The notes: generated from the letters alone by a model not told the origin. A stretch of DNA of 64,000 nt from Aliiglaciecola sp041538045 (GCF_041538045.1 NZ_JBGOSE010000002.1:62001-126000), one strand, 5' to 3'; counted from the stretch's first letter, positions 26,454 to 37,347 are shown. Translations and numbers: made by a program.

Positions 26454-28343
26454 TTACATACCATCTAGCTCATCCCATCTTGCATATGCTTTTTCTAAAG
26501 AACTTTCACATTCGGCCAGTTCGTTGATAGCATGATTAAACTCGTCTTGGGACTGCTTAAAAAATTCCGGATCATTTATTTTAGTCTGTAATAGCTGAAC
26601 TTCATTTTCCAGCTTTTCAATTTCATATGGTAAAGAATCAAGTTCTAATTGGTGTTTATAAGACAGTTTTTTTGTCTTTTTTAATACCGGTTGAGATTTA
26701 GGACTCGCTGATTTTACAGAAGTTTCGTCTTCTGTGGGGTTTTTTTCTGTCTGATACCAGCTTTCTATATCAGTATAACCGCCCACAAACTCTTTCAGTT
26801 CACCATTACCCTCGAAAAACAGGCTTGATGTTACGACATTATCAACAAATTCTCTATCATGACTTACTAAAATAACCGTTCCTTGGTAGTTTGAAATTAA
26901 ATCTTCAAGTAATTCCAAGGTTTCAACATCTAAATCATTGGTTGGTTCATCAAGGATCAGAATATTTGAAGGTTTTAGTAATAATTTAGCCAGTAATAGT
27001 CTATTTTTCTCACCACCAGAAAGAGATCTGACTGGCGCGTTCACCCTATCAGGGGTGAATAAATAGTCCTGCAGGTAACTCATAACGTGCTTATATTGAC
27101 CATTAACCAATAAATCACGCTTACCATCACCCACGACATCAATCACAGTTTTATCTAGATCTAGGGCTAAACGATGTTGATCAAAATAAGCTACGTTTAA
27201 ATTTGCTCCTTGTTTTACATAGCCAGATAGAGGCTGCAAATCACCAAGCAACAATCGAATAAGGGTACTTTTTCCACAACCGTTGGGACCTATTAACGCT
27301 AGTTTATCTCCGCGAAACACATTCAATTCAAGATTATTAACAATAATCTTATTGTCAATTTCATAATGGAGATCGGCCGTTTCAAACACAATTTTACCCG
27401 AAGAACTACTGGTACTTACGGTAGCTTTAGCCCTTCCTTGTAATTTATTCCGTTGTGAATGCTCTTGTCGTAGGGCTTTTAGTGCACGTACCCGTCCTTC
27501 ATTACGGGTACGACGGGCTTTAATTCCCTGTCTGATCCACTGCTCTTCTTGGGATAATTTTTTATCGAATTCAGCATTAGCATTTTCTTCGTTTTTAAGA
27601 TCTTCGGCTTTTTTATCTAAGTAGGTTTGATAATTACCTGGGTAACTGGTGAGGTTACTGCGATCTAAATCGATGATTCTTGAAGCAACCGCACGAATAA
27701 AAGCTCGATCATGACTGACAAAGACTACCGCCCCTTTGTAATCCTTTACTATGCCCTCGAGCCACTTAATCATATGAATATCTAAATGGTTGGTTGGCTC
27801 ATCGAGTAATAATATATCTGGGTTTCCCACCAATGCTCTAGCTAAAGCTGCCTTTCGACGCCAACCTCCAGATAATGAAGACAGTTGCTGATTACCATCC
27901 AAACCTAATAGGGTAAGCACTTGGCTAATTTGCTGTTCAAATTGCCATGCATCTTGGTGTTCTAATTTATGTTGAAGTTGTTCTAATACTTGTAGGTTTT
28001 TATCCGACGGGTCCGTGGAGACTAAATTAATTTGATGGAAATAGGCTTTTAAAAGTTCGCCGGTTTCTGCCATTCCTTCAGCTACATAATCAAATAAGGT
28101 TGATTCTACGCTCTCAGGTGGATCCTGGGGTAAACGAGAAATTTTCACATTGGGTGAAATAATACGTTGACCATCATCTAAGGGTTGCTCCCCTTCCAAC
28201 ACTTTTAATAAGGTGGATTTTCCGCATCCGTTACGACCGACTAAACAGATTCTTTCGCCAGGATGAACAACCAGCTCACCTTTATTTAAAATGGCAGGGT
28301 GTCCAAACGAAAGCTGAGCATTTTTTAATTGTAACAAGCTCAA
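26454..28343 (-). CDS. uup: ABC-F ATPase Uup
   Basis: 629 residues with two ABC cassettes: Walker A GRNGCGKST and GPNGCGKST, signatures LSGGWRRKAALARAL and LSGGEKNRLLLAKLL, Walker B LLLDEPTNHLD and LILDEPTNDLD. A C-terminal coiled-coil domain (from about 545) binds DNA or RNA in Uup. There is no membrane segment. Uup acts on ribosomes and limits precise excision of transposons. The start is TTG, overlapping the glutaredoxin stop codon (TTGA), with GGAG eight bases upstream; this start aligns with the E. coli N-terminus. Confidence 0.93.
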   Translation of the reverse strand: MSLLQLKNAQLSFGHPAILNKGELVVHPGERICLVGRNGCGKSTLLKVLEGEQPLDDGQRIISPNVKISRLPQDPPESVESTLFDYVAEGMAETGELLKAYFHQINLVSTDPSDKNLQVLEQLQHKLEHQDAWQFEQQISQVLTLLGLDGNQQLSSLSGGWRRKAALARALVGNPDILLLDEPTNHLDIHMIKWLEGIVKDYKGAVVFVSHDRAFIRAVASRIIDLDRSNLTSYPGNYQTYLDKKAEDLKNEENANAEFDKKLSQEEQWIRQGIKARRTRNEGRVRALKALRQEHSQRNKLQGRAKATVSTSSSSGKIVFETADLHYEIDNKIIVNNLELNVFRGDKLALIGPNGCGKSTLIRLLLGDLQPLSGYVKQGANLNVAYFDQHRLALDLDKTVIDVVGDGKRDLLVNGQYKHVMSYLQDYLFTPDRVNAPVRSLSGGEKNRLLLAKLLLKPSNILILDEPTNDLDVETLELLEDLISNYQGTVILVSHDREFVDNVVTSSLFFEGNGELKEFVGGYTDIESWYQTEKNPTEDETSVKSASPKSQPVLKKTKKLSYKHQLELDSLPYEIEKLENEVQLLQTKINDPEFFKQSQDEFNHAINELAECESSLEKAYARWDELDGM

Positions 28344-28573
28344 TTTAAAAACTCCTTTAACTGTTGCAAATCAAATGGCCAGCCTAGTTCTTTTTGGTTA
28401 TCTTCACGTTTGATAACAGGAATACGAGCCCCGTATAAATGGAATAATTGATGCTCAGATTTTACGTCCATTTTGGTAACTTCTATATCGTAACTTGATG
28501 TCACTTGTGCCAACAAAGCATCAGCTAGGTCACATAAATGGCATTCTTTTCCGGAATAAAATATTAACTGCAT
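28340..28573 (-). CDS. Glutaredoxin family protein
   Basis: 77 residues with a thioredoxin-like fold start (LIFYSGKECHLCDLADALL) and the redox pair Cys11-x-x-Cys14. The cis-proline segment ARIPVI is present. It is the short YbbN/Grx-like type (DUF836) found just before uup in Vibrio and Alteromonas relatives. Likely a cytoplasmic thiol-disulfide protein of unknown partner. It overlaps uup by four bases and begins 20 bp after rlmL, so the three form an operon. Confidence 0.85.
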   Translation of the reverse strand: MQLIFYSGKECHLCDLADALLAQVTSSYDIEVTKMDVKSEHQLFHLYGARIPVIKREDNQKELGWPFDLQQLKEFLN

Positions 28574-28593
28574 TAAGTTATTTTCTCGTTGTT

Positions 28594-30693
28594 TTAAGCG
28601 TGTTTAGTCAATATCCAGCAGTAGTGGATTTTAGGATTACGTTTAAAGTCTTCAGGTAATGTCTTTAGACTTATATTCTCTACTGATAAACCTAAATTGT
28701 TAACTGCGTTATTATCCAACTTAAAACTGCGTAAATTATTAGAAAAAACTATTTCTCCATTTACATTCAGTCGCTTGTACGCATGTTCAATGAGTTGCAG
28801 ATAATCTCTTTGCACATCCCATGTTGAATCCATACGTTTTGAATTAGAAAACGAAGGGGGATCAATGAAAATTAAATCGTAGGTGTGTTCATGGCCCGCT
28901 AACCAATTAATACAGTCTGCTTGGATAAACTGGTTGGCACATTGAATGCTGTTCAATTGAACATTCTGTTTCGCCCAATTTATGTAGGTTTTTGACATAT
29001 CAACGGTTGTCACTGACTTTGCTCCGCCCAATCCGGCATGCACAGAAACACTTCCCGTATAAGCAAAAAGATTCAATACATCTTTATTGCGGGATCGTTG
29101 CTGAATAATTTCTCTAGTAATTCTGTGATCCAAAAACAAACCAGTATCAAGGTAATCAGATAGATTTACTAAGAACTTAGCGCCATTTTCATAGACTTCT
29201 AAGGTGACTTTCTTTTCAGCTACTTTTTGGTATTGCTCACTACCCTTTTGTTTCTGGCGGGTTTTTACCACGATTTGTGCTGAATCCACACCAGTAACAC
29301 CAGGCAGTGCCAGCAGCACATCGTGCAAGCGCTTACGGGTTTTTTGTTCTGGTATATCTTTAGGTGCAGCATACTCTTGCACGACTAACCAGTCGCCATA
29401 ACGGTCAATTGCTACATTATATTCAGGTAAATCTGCGTCATACAATCGGTAACAATTGGTATTTTGTTTTTTTAACCAACGAGACAACGATTTAATGTTT
29501 TTTGCCAATCTATTGGCAAAATCAGAGTCGGGTTTTATTGCTTGTTTTACAATGCAATTTTTTTCATCCAATACATAGTTAACTAACTGGCACTCAATTG
29601 CGCCATTCATTAGTTTGTAGTCTTTGTTAGCTACCAACTTCAGTTGTTTGAATAAATCTCTATTAGCGGTGAGTAAACTCATTCGCCAACCTTGAAAGTG
29701 TTGCTTTAAATGTTCGCCCCAAGATTGAAATACGGGTAGTAGTTCGGTGAGTTCATTTAAACGCTCACCATAAGGTGGGTTAGAAACTATGTACCCTGCT
29801 TCACAATCCACTTGTAATTTAGTGGCATCAGAATTAAAAAAGGTTATGTGCTCTAACATTCTCGCCGAGTCGGCATTTTGTTTTGCGGTATTGAGTACTC
29901 TTCTATCTAGGTCATTAGCATATATTTTTGCAACTGGCTGCACCTGAGCATCTTGAGCTTCATCTATCAACGTATCCCAAAGATCAGCTTGGTGCAATTT
30001 CCAATTGCTAAATCCCCATTGTTGCCTGCCTATACCTGGAGCAATATTACAGGCCATCAAGGCGGCTTCAATGGCAATGGTACCGGAACCACACATTGGA
30101 TCGAAGAGCGGTTTAGTGCGTTCATTGTTCCAACCACTGCGCAATAACATAGCGCAGGCTAGATGCTCTTTTAAAGGCGCTTGACCGGTATTCTGGCGAT
30201 AATGGCGTTGGTGTAAACTCCGTCCTGAAATATCAACATAAACCGCAAAGTTTTCTCTGCGTACTCTTGCATGAATTCGTATATCTGGCTGAATTTTGCT
30301 AATTGAAGGCCGCTCATCAAAATGGTGGGTAAAGGTATCTACAATGGCATCTTTTACTTTTAGGGCACCAAATTGGGTGTTATTAATCGTTCTATTGGTA
30401 CCCACAAAATCAACCACAAAGGTATTAGAGACCTGAAAATGATCCTGCCAAGGAACAGTTGCTACAATATCGTATAGCTCTTCTGCAGTATCAATTTTGC
30501 CTTCTGCTAATTGCACAAGCACCCGATTAGCTAATCGAGACCAAAGGCAAACTTGGTAAGCGTCTTTAAGATCGCCACTAAAATACACCTGTCCAGGTCG
30601 CATTTTTAAACTGCAACTGGGTAATAATGACGTCAACTCGTCAAGTAGTAGCCCGTCAAGTCCCCTTGAGGTTGTAACTAGAATTTCAAACAT
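28594..30693 (-). CDS. rlmL: Bifunctional 23S rRNA methyltransferase RlmKL
   Basis: 699 residues (E. coli 702). An N-terminal THUMP domain (about 45-155) is followed by the RlmL methyltransferase with FDPMCGSGTIAIEAAL and NPPYGE, and by the RlmK half with LNLFAYTGSVSVHAGLGGA and FIDPPSFSNSKRM. The protein makes m2G2445 and m7G2069 in 23S rRNA. Same strand and order as in E. coli (pyrD, zapC, rlmL, uup). Confidence 0.96.
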   Translation of the reverse strand: MFEILVTTSRGLDGLLLDELTSLLPSCSLKMRPGQVYFSGDLKDAYQVCLWSRLANRVLVQLAEGKIDTAEELYDIVATVPWQDHFQVSNTFVVDFVGTNRTINNTQFGALKVKDAIVDTFTHHFDERPSISKIQPDIRIHARVRRENFAVYVDISGRSLHQRHYRQNTGQAPLKEHLACAMLLRSGWNNERTKPLFDPMCGSGTIAIEAALMACNIAPGIGRQQWGFSNWKLHQADLWDTLIDEAQDAQVQPVAKIYANDLDRRVLNTAKQNADSARMLEHITFFNSDATKLQVDCEAGYIVSNPPYGERLNELTELLPVFQSWGEHLKQHFQGWRMSLLTANRDLFKQLKLVANKDYKLMNGAIECQLVNYVLDEKNCIVKQAIKPDSDFANRLAKNIKSLSRWLKKQNTNCYRLYDADLPEYNVAIDRYGDWLVVQEYAAPKDIPEQKTRKRLHDVLLALPGVTGVDSAQIVVKTRQKQKGSEQYQKVAEKKVTLEVYENGAKFLVNLSDYLDTGLFLDHRITREIIQQRSRNKDVLNLFAYTGSVSVHAGLGGAKSVTTVDMSKTYINWAKQNVQLNSIQCANQFIQADCINWLAGHEHTYDLIFIDPPSFSNSKRMDSTWDVQRDYLQLIEHAYKRLNVNGEIVFSNNLRSFKLDNNAVNNLGLSVENISLKTLPEDFKRNPKIHYCWILTKHA

Positions 30694-30805
30694 GTTTGTA
30701 CCAGAAAATAAAATCTCGGGGATTATACGGGATAACGACTGTGGGTATAAGGGGTATTATTGATTAGCCCTTTAAATTTATATAAAACTAAATCGGCAAT
30801 GATGC

Positions 30806-31360
30806 TCAAAAGTGAGATTGATTTTCTAACCCTTGGTCGTCATCGTCTTCTAGTTGCTCTAAACTCATTAGTCGATCAGACAACACGTTAATCAAAGAAA
30901 ACTGAGGATGTACTTTATTATCTGAGGTTTTAAACTCTTCTGATAGGTTTAAACACAGTACAGAACTACCTTGTTGTTCTAGTGTAAGCATAAGATAGCT
31001 TTCGTCATGACTAGTTAACCAAGCAAGTTGTTGTTCGTCGCCATGCAAACTAACCGCGTTTTTAGTATATAACCAGCTTTTGTTTAGAACCGGCTTATGA
31101 AAACATTTAGCCGCAGTAGCATTCAATGCAATTTGCGTTTTGACGCTGCTTTCGAAAGGAACATTGGAATGATTAATGGCTTCAAGAGATTCAATAAAAG
31201 ATTGCGAATGTTGAATTTGAAAGTATAGATTCTCAGGAATTAACTTTAACTGAGAATCTAAATAAGCCGTTTGGAAGGATAGCCCCGCGTCCATTTCAAT
31301 CATCAAAAAATGCGATTGTTTATCTATAAACCACTTCCAGTGACCTGATGGCAACAACAT
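30806..31360 (-). CDS. zapC: Cell division protein ZapC
   Basis: 184 residues. The start WKWFIDKQSHFLMIEMDAGL and the end LINVLSDRLMSL match the ZapC pattern (WRWYYD..HDRMMLDL...; ...IKIMNDRL). The position between pyrD and rlmL is the E. coli zapC locus. ZapC binds FtsZ and promotes bundling of protofilaments at the Z ring in the cytoplasm. Divergence in the middle is high, so the call rests on ends, length and synteny. Confidence 0.85.
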   Translation of the reverse strand: MLLPSGHWKWFIDKQSHFLMIEMDAGLSFQTAYLDSQLKLIPENLYFQIQHSQSFIESLEAINHSNVPFESSVKTQIALNATAAKCFHKPVLNKSWLYTKNAVSLHGDEQQLAWLTSHDESYLMLTLEQQGSSVLCLNLSEEFKTSDNKVHPQFSLINVLSDRLMSLEQLEDDDDQGLENQSHF

Positions 31361-31413
31361 AGATTACGCTCTTAAGTCGAAACAATTAATCTAAATTTAT
31401 CATAACCACAAAC

Positions 31414-32424
31414 TTATTCTAATCCTTTCACTATTTGTTTTATTAATGGTGGTCCCTGATATATAAAACTGGAGTATATTTGAACTAAACTTGCTCCTGC
31501 ATTTAATCTTTCGTTGGCCGTAGCACTAGAATGGATACCTCCTACCCCAATGATCGGTAACGCACCACCTAAATACTGAGCCAAAAGTTTAGTGATATGT
31601 AAGCTTTTATTGGTCAATACCTCACCACTTAACCCGCCAGCCTCTTTAGCATAACGCAAACCTTCAACTGCGCTGCGATCGAGAGTGGTATTAGTCGCAA
31701 TAACGCCATCAATTTCTGTTTTTAGTAAAGACTCAGCAATACCTTTCACTTCTTCATCCGTTAAATCTGGCGCTATTTTAACCACCAAAGGAACATATTT
31801 ACCGTGCAGTTGTGCTAACTGTTTCTGTTCATTCTTTAAACCGAAAAGTAAGTGCTCTAGAGCCTCACCATACTGCAAAGATCTTAAGCCTGGCGTATTT
31901 GGAGATGAAATATTTACCGTTACATAATCAGCATAAGCGTATACCTTTTTCAAACATATTAGATAGTCATCAAGGGCATTTTGCTCTTCTGTTTGTTTGT
32001 TTTTGCCGATATTAATGCCCAGTATGCCGTCATATTGAGACTGCTTAACTTGCTCAACCAAGTAGTCTACGCCTTTATTATTAAATCCCATGCGATTAAT
32101 GATTGCTTTGGCATCCGGTAATCTAAACATCCTTGGTTTATCGTTACCTGGTTGGGCTAATGGTGTAACCGTGCCCACTTCAATAAAGCCGAATCCCATG
32201 GCTGAAAAAGCATCGATACATTCGCCATTTTTATCCAAGCCTGCGGCCAAGCCAAGGGGGTTTCTAAAGGTTAAACCTAAACATTGAACCGGATGGTCGG
32301 CAATGCTTTGTTGATAGGTAAGCTTTAATAAATTGTGTTGAGTACGTTTTAAATAATCTAATGTGAAGTCGTGACTCCATTCAGGGTCACACTGGAATAG
32401 TGCTTTTTGCACAAGTGGATACAT
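31414..32424 (-). CDS. pyrD: Dihydroorotate dehydrogenase (quinone), class 2
   Basis: 336 residues, as in E. coli. The N-terminal helix pair of class 2 enzymes (MYPLVQKALFQCDPEWSHDF) mediates membrane and quinone contact. The catalytic serine is Ser174 in NISSPNTPGL; FMN motifs GIGGIHSS-like VGGIHS and IYSSFIYQGP are present. It oxidises dihydroorotate to orotate in pyrimidine synthesis. It begins 85 bp downstream of the glutamate dehydrogenase stop, with a terminator between. Confidence 0.97.
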   Translation of the reverse strand: MYPLVQKALFQCDPEWSHDFTLDYLKRTQHNLLKLTYQQSIADHPVQCLGLTFRNPLGLAAGLDKNGECIDAFSAMGFGFIEVGTVTPLAQPGNDKPRMFRLPDAKAIINRMGFNNKGVDYLVEQVKQSQYDGILGINIGKNKQTEEQNALDDYLICLKKVYAYADYVTVNISSPNTPGLRSLQYGEALEHLLFGLKNEQKQLAQLHGKYVPLVVKIAPDLTDEEVKGIAESLLKTEIDGVIATNTTLDRSAVEGLRYAKEAGGLSGEVLTNKSLHITKLLAQYLGGALPIIGVGGIHSSATANERLNAGASLVQIYSSFIYQGPPLIKQIVKGLE

Positions 32425-32439
32425 ATAAAAAGAACCTCA

Positions 32440-32468
32440 ACAAAAAGCCCTGAATTAGCAGGGCTTTT
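32440..32468 (-). terminator. Terminator of the NAD-glutamate dehydrogenase gene
   Basis: On the minus strand AAAAGCCCTG, loop CTAATT, CAGGGCTTTT, then TGTTG. It lies 16 bp before the pyrD start, so pyrD transcription must start inside this short gap or by read-through. Confidence 0.8.
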
Positions 32469-32508
32469 ATGGTTAAAAACAATTGAATATTAGCTTACTA
32501 ATATTCCA

Positions 32509-35500
32509 CTAACTGCTCGCATTGATACTAAGCAACATTAATTCTCGTAATGCAACAGAGAATTTAGCAAACTCATGTGAGTTACTGGTTTTGAATTCAG
32601 ACATCATATGATACCAGCGTTCTAGCAAGATAGTATTGTTGTTCATCCATTTTTCCAAAATTTCTTGTGGATCATTACTATCTGGTGCACCAGATAATAA
32701 TACCGTGGTGAGAGAACGTTGCTGCCAATCTAACTCTTCACGATAGGACGCTCTTGCTAGCGCTTGCCAATGGTTACTCACGGTCTGATTATTAATTTGA
32801 TCCAAGAACCAATGTAGTTGTAATTTCGAACCTAAATTGAAATATAAACTCGCAGCTACATCTAACTTTCTGTTTTCCGACTTAATCATTTGCGCTAAAT
32901 CTAAGGCGCAGAACATATTACTTAAACTGGCAACCTTGTACGCAATGTTTTTAGGCACACCTTCAGCAACATAATCAGACGTCGATTTTTCTAATTGACT
33001 ATATTCGGTATCAACTAAGTAATTTTCTAAATTCTCACTTAAGGTTTTGAAGGTGGAAACATACAAATCAACCGACTCGCTTATCGACAAGTTCTTTTCA
33101 CCATGGCGTAGGAACCAGCGTGATGCTCTGCGCATGGTGCGACGCATTAAATCTAGCATTCCTAATTGGGTTTTAGCTGATACTTTATTATCTAAACTTT
33201 CAATTTCTTGCCATAAAGAATCAATTCCAAATACGGCTTTAACAACGGAATAAGCCGTTGCCACTTCTTCAACCGCCGCTCCGGTTTCTTCTTGCATACG
33301 AAACACAAAGTTAAGACCCATATCGTTAACCATATTATTAGTTAATTTAGTGGCAATAATCTCTGCACGTAACGGATGAAATTCCATTTGAGGAACAAAC
33401 CGTTCCTGCAATTGTTTTGGAAATGCACCTACCAACAATTGAGCATAAAATGGATTATTAGTGATTTGCTCAATATTGAGTTTCTCTTTTAATACCATTT
33501 TACCGTAAGCGATCATTACTGACAGCTCTGGCCGGGTCAGGCCTTTGCCGAGTGCTTGTCGATCGGAAAGCTCATCGTCAGATGGAATAAATTCAAGCTC
33601 GCGATTTAACGCTCCCTCTCTTTCCAATCCGTGAATAAAGCGCAATTGTTCTTTAAGCAGTGTTGGACCTCCAAATTCAGTTATGGATATAGATTGAGTT
33701 TGACGATAACAATCTTGAATCACTAAATCTGCAACGTCATCGGTCATTGAATACAATAATTCGTTACGTTGTTTGTTAGTTAGATCACCTGCTCTGACTA
33801 AGGCGTTTAGTAAAATTTTGATATTAACTTCATTATCTGAGCAATCTACTCCGCCAACGTTATCAATAAAGTCGGTATTAACTCGACCACCTTGAGATGC
33901 GTATTCAATGCGACCTAACTGAGTTAAACCTAAGTTACCACCTTCACCAATAATTTTAGCGCGTACGTCCTTACCATTTACGCGAGTATCATCGTTGGCG
34001 CGATCACCGACTTCACTGTGGGTTTCTTTGGTCCCTTTAACATAAGTCCCTATTCCACCGTTCCAAATCAAATCGACCTGCATTTTTAATGCATTGTGAA
34101 TCAGTTCGTTAGGCGTCATAGCCGCTTGAGTCGTGCCTAACCATTTTTTCATTTCATTGGTAAGTTTTATCGACTTAGATGCGCGACTAAAGATACCGCC
34201 ACCTTTAGAGATGAGTGATTTATCGTAGTCATCCCAGGTTAACGATGGGTTTTCAAACAAACGTTTTCTTTCTATATAACTTTTTTTAGTATCTGGATTA
34301 GGGTCAAAGAAAATATGTAAATGATTAAATGCACAAATTAAGCGTGTGTGCTCAGACAATAGCATGCCGTTTCCAAATACATCACCGGCCATATCACCTA
34401 CTGCCACACAGGTGAAATCGGTGGTTTGACAATCTACACCTATTTCACGGAAATGGCGTTTTACCGACTCCCAAGCCCCTCGGGCTGTAATGCCCATTTT
34501 CTTATGGTCATAACCAATACTGCCGCCAGAGGCGAAAGCATCCCCTAACCAGAAGTTAAAGTCATCGGAAATACTATTTGCAATATCAGAAAAGGTTGCT
34601 GTGCCTTTATCTGCTGCAACCACTAAATATGGGTCATCTTCATCAATTCTAACGACATTTTGAGGAGGAACAATTTCACCATCGATAATATTATCAGTGA
34701 TATCCAAAAGGCTACGAATAAAGATTCGGTAACAAGCTTGCCCTTCTTTTTGAATTGCTTCTCTGCCTTGGTCTATGGGTAAGTTTTTGCAAACAAATCC
34801 CCCCTTGGCACCAACTGGCACAATTACGGTATTTTTAACCTGTTGGGCTTTAACTAATCCTAGTACTTCTGTTCTAAAATCTTCACGTCTATCAGACCAA
34901 CGTAATCCACCACGAGCAACTTTACCACCACGTAAATGCACCCCTTCTATTCGCGGTGAGTACACAAAAATTTCATATTTGGGTAACGGCAGTGGCATGT
35001 CAGGGATTAATTCAGGCAATAACTTGAAGGACATATAAGGTTTTTCATTGCCCTCTTCGTCTGGCTGATAGAAGTTGGTACGTAACGTAGCCAAAATCAT
35101 ATCTAAATAACGACGGATAATTCTATCATCGTCCAAATTAGAGACCTGATCTAAACGTTCTTTAATGTCACTTAGGATACTTTCGTTTTTCTTATCACTT
35201 CGTTTTTTACTGGGGTCAAAACGATTGGCAAATAATTCGATCAGTTTTTTGGCAATATTTGGATAATTAGCCAGTGTATTTGCCATGTAGGTCAAACTAA
35301 AGGAGCTACCAGTTTGGCGCATGTACTTAGCGTAGGCACGTAAAATAGTGACGTTTCGACCTGTTAACCCTGCACCCAACACTAAACGGTTGAACGGGTC
35401 ATCTTCTAAGGTGTTATGCCAGACTTTAGCAAAAGCATCTTGAAATAGAGCTTGTGCGGCTTCCATGTCCAAATTTTGGCTATTGCTGTGCAACATGGAA

Positions 35501-37347
35501 AAATCCATGATCCAGTGTACATCACCATTTTGACAGGTAATTTTATACGGACTTTCATCTATAACGCGCAACCCAAAATGTTCAAGCATAGGCAGAACCG
35601 CTGACAAATGAATCGGTTCTTTGCGATGAAACAGTTTGAGCTTAACTGCCTTAGAGTCATAACCTTCTTCTTGAGGTCGATAGAACAGCATGTCCAAAGT
35701 ATGGGATTCTGTTAGTTGCTCCAGTTTACTAATATCAACTAAGGCAACGCTGGGCAAATTTTGCTCTGTATAGCTTCGAGAAAACCCATTGCCATACTTC
35801 TGCTCAATGGCCTTTCCGGCAGCTTCACCATAAGTCGCGCTAATGGATGCTGCTAACCTGTCGTTCCAACTTTTGGTCAGCTCTATAATATTCTTTTCAA
35901 TTTCCTTCACATTAAATTCCGCATTATTATCTTGCACTCGAGCAATATAGTGAGTTCGCGCATAAACTGACTCTGAAAAATAAGTCGTAAACTCTACTTG
36001 TTCTGCACTGTTAAAGGACGTTTGTAATAATTCTTGGGTTTCTTTACGTAGTTGAGTGTTATAACGCTCTCTTGGCACATAAACCATGCAACTAATAAAT
36101 CGACCAAATGCATCTTTACGGACAAATAACTTGGATATCCCGCGCTCTTGCATTTGAAAAATACCTAAAATGATATTTCCTAGCTCTTTATCATCACCTT
36201 GCAACAATTCATCTCTGGGATAAGTTTCAATAATGTTGACGAATGCTTTGTATGCATGAGAGTTTTTATCAAAGCCAGAATATTCACAAATACGTTCAAT
36301 CTTTTTCTCTAAGACCGGAAGTTGAGTGGCGCTGCTATTGTAAAATGAGGCTGCATATAAACCTAAAAATCGGTGCTCTCCAATCACATTACCTTCTTTA
36401 TCGAAGCATTTAACTCCTACGTAATCCATATAGGCAGGACGACTCACCCTCGCGCGACTATTTGTTTTAGTGAGAATAAGTGGATTTTTACTAAGGGCTT
36501 CTTTTTGTGCTGATTGGGGCATATTTGATAATATTCTATCGCGATCGCTGATAGAGTTTTTCATCAAACCTAAGCTGGTTTCGTTTTTAGGTGTCCAACG
36601 ATGATCACCTTCTATGGCATTTACATCGTAATAACGGTACCCCATAAGGGTAAAGTTGTGATCATTCAACCAAGTTAAAAATGCTATGGCCTGAGTTTGT
36701 TGCTCTTTGCTTACTGGACTATTGGTGGACGGGAAGTGTTCAATAATATCGGCCAACTTATCACTCATCGCTTGCCAGTCAGAAACGGCTAAAGACACCT
36801 CATCTACCACAGATAATAATTCACTGGTTAATTTATTCAGCGCTTGTTTAGTAACCTGCCTATCCACTTCGATTAAAAAAACGGTTTCACGAAGTTTTTG
36901 TTTAACTCGACTTTTACTGCTCAAAAACGTGTTTACTTCTGCTTTATCATTACGCTTCAAGTTAATCGGGCTATGTAATAATAAATGTGAAGTAATGTTC
37001 AGACGGTTGAGTGTCATTCTGACTGAATCTACTAAAAACGGCATATCTCTAACAATGATCTCGACAATCGTGTGAGAAGATTGCCAGCCGTGTTTCGATA
37101 TCTCTGGATTAAACACGCGAATTTTTGGTTGCTGACCGTCATATTTAACAAACTCGTTCCATAGACTTAGCGTTGCACCATATAAGTCACTGTCATTTCG
37201 ATTCTCTAAATCATCGATAGAAATGTTTTTAAATAACAGACGGGAAAACTGTTCAACCAATGTAGCATTGGATTTATCGAGTTTTTTATTAATTAGTTTA
37301 AATACATTCCCGAGTAGTACTGAATGTTGGCTATTCGCAACCGTCAT
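32509..37347 (-). CDS. gdhB: NAD-specific glutamate dehydrogenase, large 180-kDa class
   Basis: 1612 residues (about 1620 in Pseudomonas aeruginosa GdhB). A long N-terminal regulatory part with ACT-like segments precedes the catalytic core, which shows GGLRWSDRREDFRTEVLGL and the lysine-bearing VPVGAKGGFV near residue 850, then the NAD Rossmann region (VAVGDMAGDVFGNGMLLS). A long C-terminal helical part follows. The enzyme deaminates glutamate to 2-oxoglutarate and ammonium, feeding amino acids into the TCA cycle. It is a single gene. Confidence 0.96.
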   Translation of the reverse strand: MTVANSQHSVLLGNVFKLINKKLDKSNATLVEQFSRLLFKNISIDDLENRNDSDLYGATLSLWNEFVKYDGQQPKIRVFNPEISKHGWQSSHTIVEIIVRDMPFLVDSVRMTLNRLNITSHLLLHSPINLKRNDKAEVNTFLSSKSRVKQKLRETVFLIEVDRQVTKQALNKLTSELLSVVDEVSLAVSDWQAMSDKLADIIEHFPSTNSPVSKEQQTQAIAFLTWLNDHNFTLMGYRYYDVNAIEGDHRWTPKNETSLGLMKNSISDRDRILSNMPQSAQKEALSKNPLILTKTNSRARVSRPAYMDYVGVKCFDKEGNVIGEHRFLGLYAASFYNSSATQLPVLEKKIERICEYSGFDKNSHAYKAFVNIIETYPRDELLQGDDKELGNIILGIFQMQERGISKLFVRKDAFGRFISCMVYVPRERYNTQLRKETQELLQTSFNSAEQVEFTTYFSESVYARTHYIARVQDNNAEFNVKEIEKNIIELTKSWNDRLAASISATYGEAAGKAIEQKYGNGFSRSYTEQNLPSVALVDISKLEQLTESHTLDMLFYRPQEEGYDSKAVKLKLFHRKEPIHLSAVLPMLEHFGLRVIDESPYKITCQNGDVHWIMDFSMLHSNSQNLDMEAAQALFQDAFAKVWHNTLEDDPFNRLVLGAGLTGRNVTILRAYAKYMRQTGSSFSLTYMANTLANYPNIAKKLIELFANRFDPSKKRSDKKNESILSDIKERLDQVSNLDDDRIIRRYLDMILATLRTNFYQPDEEGNEKPYMSFKLLPELIPDMPLPLPKYEIFVYSPRIEGVHLRGGKVARGGLRWSDRREDFRTEVLGLVKAQQVKNTVIVPVGAKGGFVCKNLPIDQGREAIQKEGQACYRIFIRSLLDITDNIIDGEIVPPQNVVRIDEDDPYLVVAADKGTATFSDIANSISDDFNFWLGDAFASGGSIGYDHKKMGITARGAWESVKRHFREIGVDCQTTDFTCVAVGDMAGDVFGNGMLLSEHTRLICAFNHLHIFFDPNPDTKKSYIERKRLFENPSLTWDDYDKSLISKGGGIFSRASKSIKLTNEMKKWLGTTQAAMTPNELIHNALKMQVDLIWNGGIGTYVKGTKETHSEVGDRANDDTRVNGKDVRAKIIGEGGNLGLTQLGRIEYASQGGRVNTDFIDNVGGVDCSDNEVNIKILLNALVRAGDLTNKQRNELLYSMTDDVADLVIQDCYRQTQSISITEFGGPTLLKEQLRFIHGLEREGALNRELEFIPSDDELSDRQALGKGLTRPELSVMIAYGKMVLKEKLNIEQITNNPFYAQLLVGAFPKQLQERFVPQMEFHPLRAEIIATKLTNNMVNDMGLNFVFRMQEETGAAVEEVATAYSVVKAVFGIDSLWQEIESLDNKVSAKTQLGMLDLMRRTMRRASRWFLRHGEKNLSISESVDLYVSTFKTLSENLENYLVDTEYSQLEKSTSDYVAEGVPKNIAYKVASLSNMFCALDLAQMIKSENRKLDVAASLYFNLGSKLQLHWFLDQINNQTVSNHWQALARASYREELDWQQRSLTTVLLSGAPDSNDPQEILEKWMNNNTILLERWYHMMSEFKTSNSHEFAKFSVALRELMLLSINASS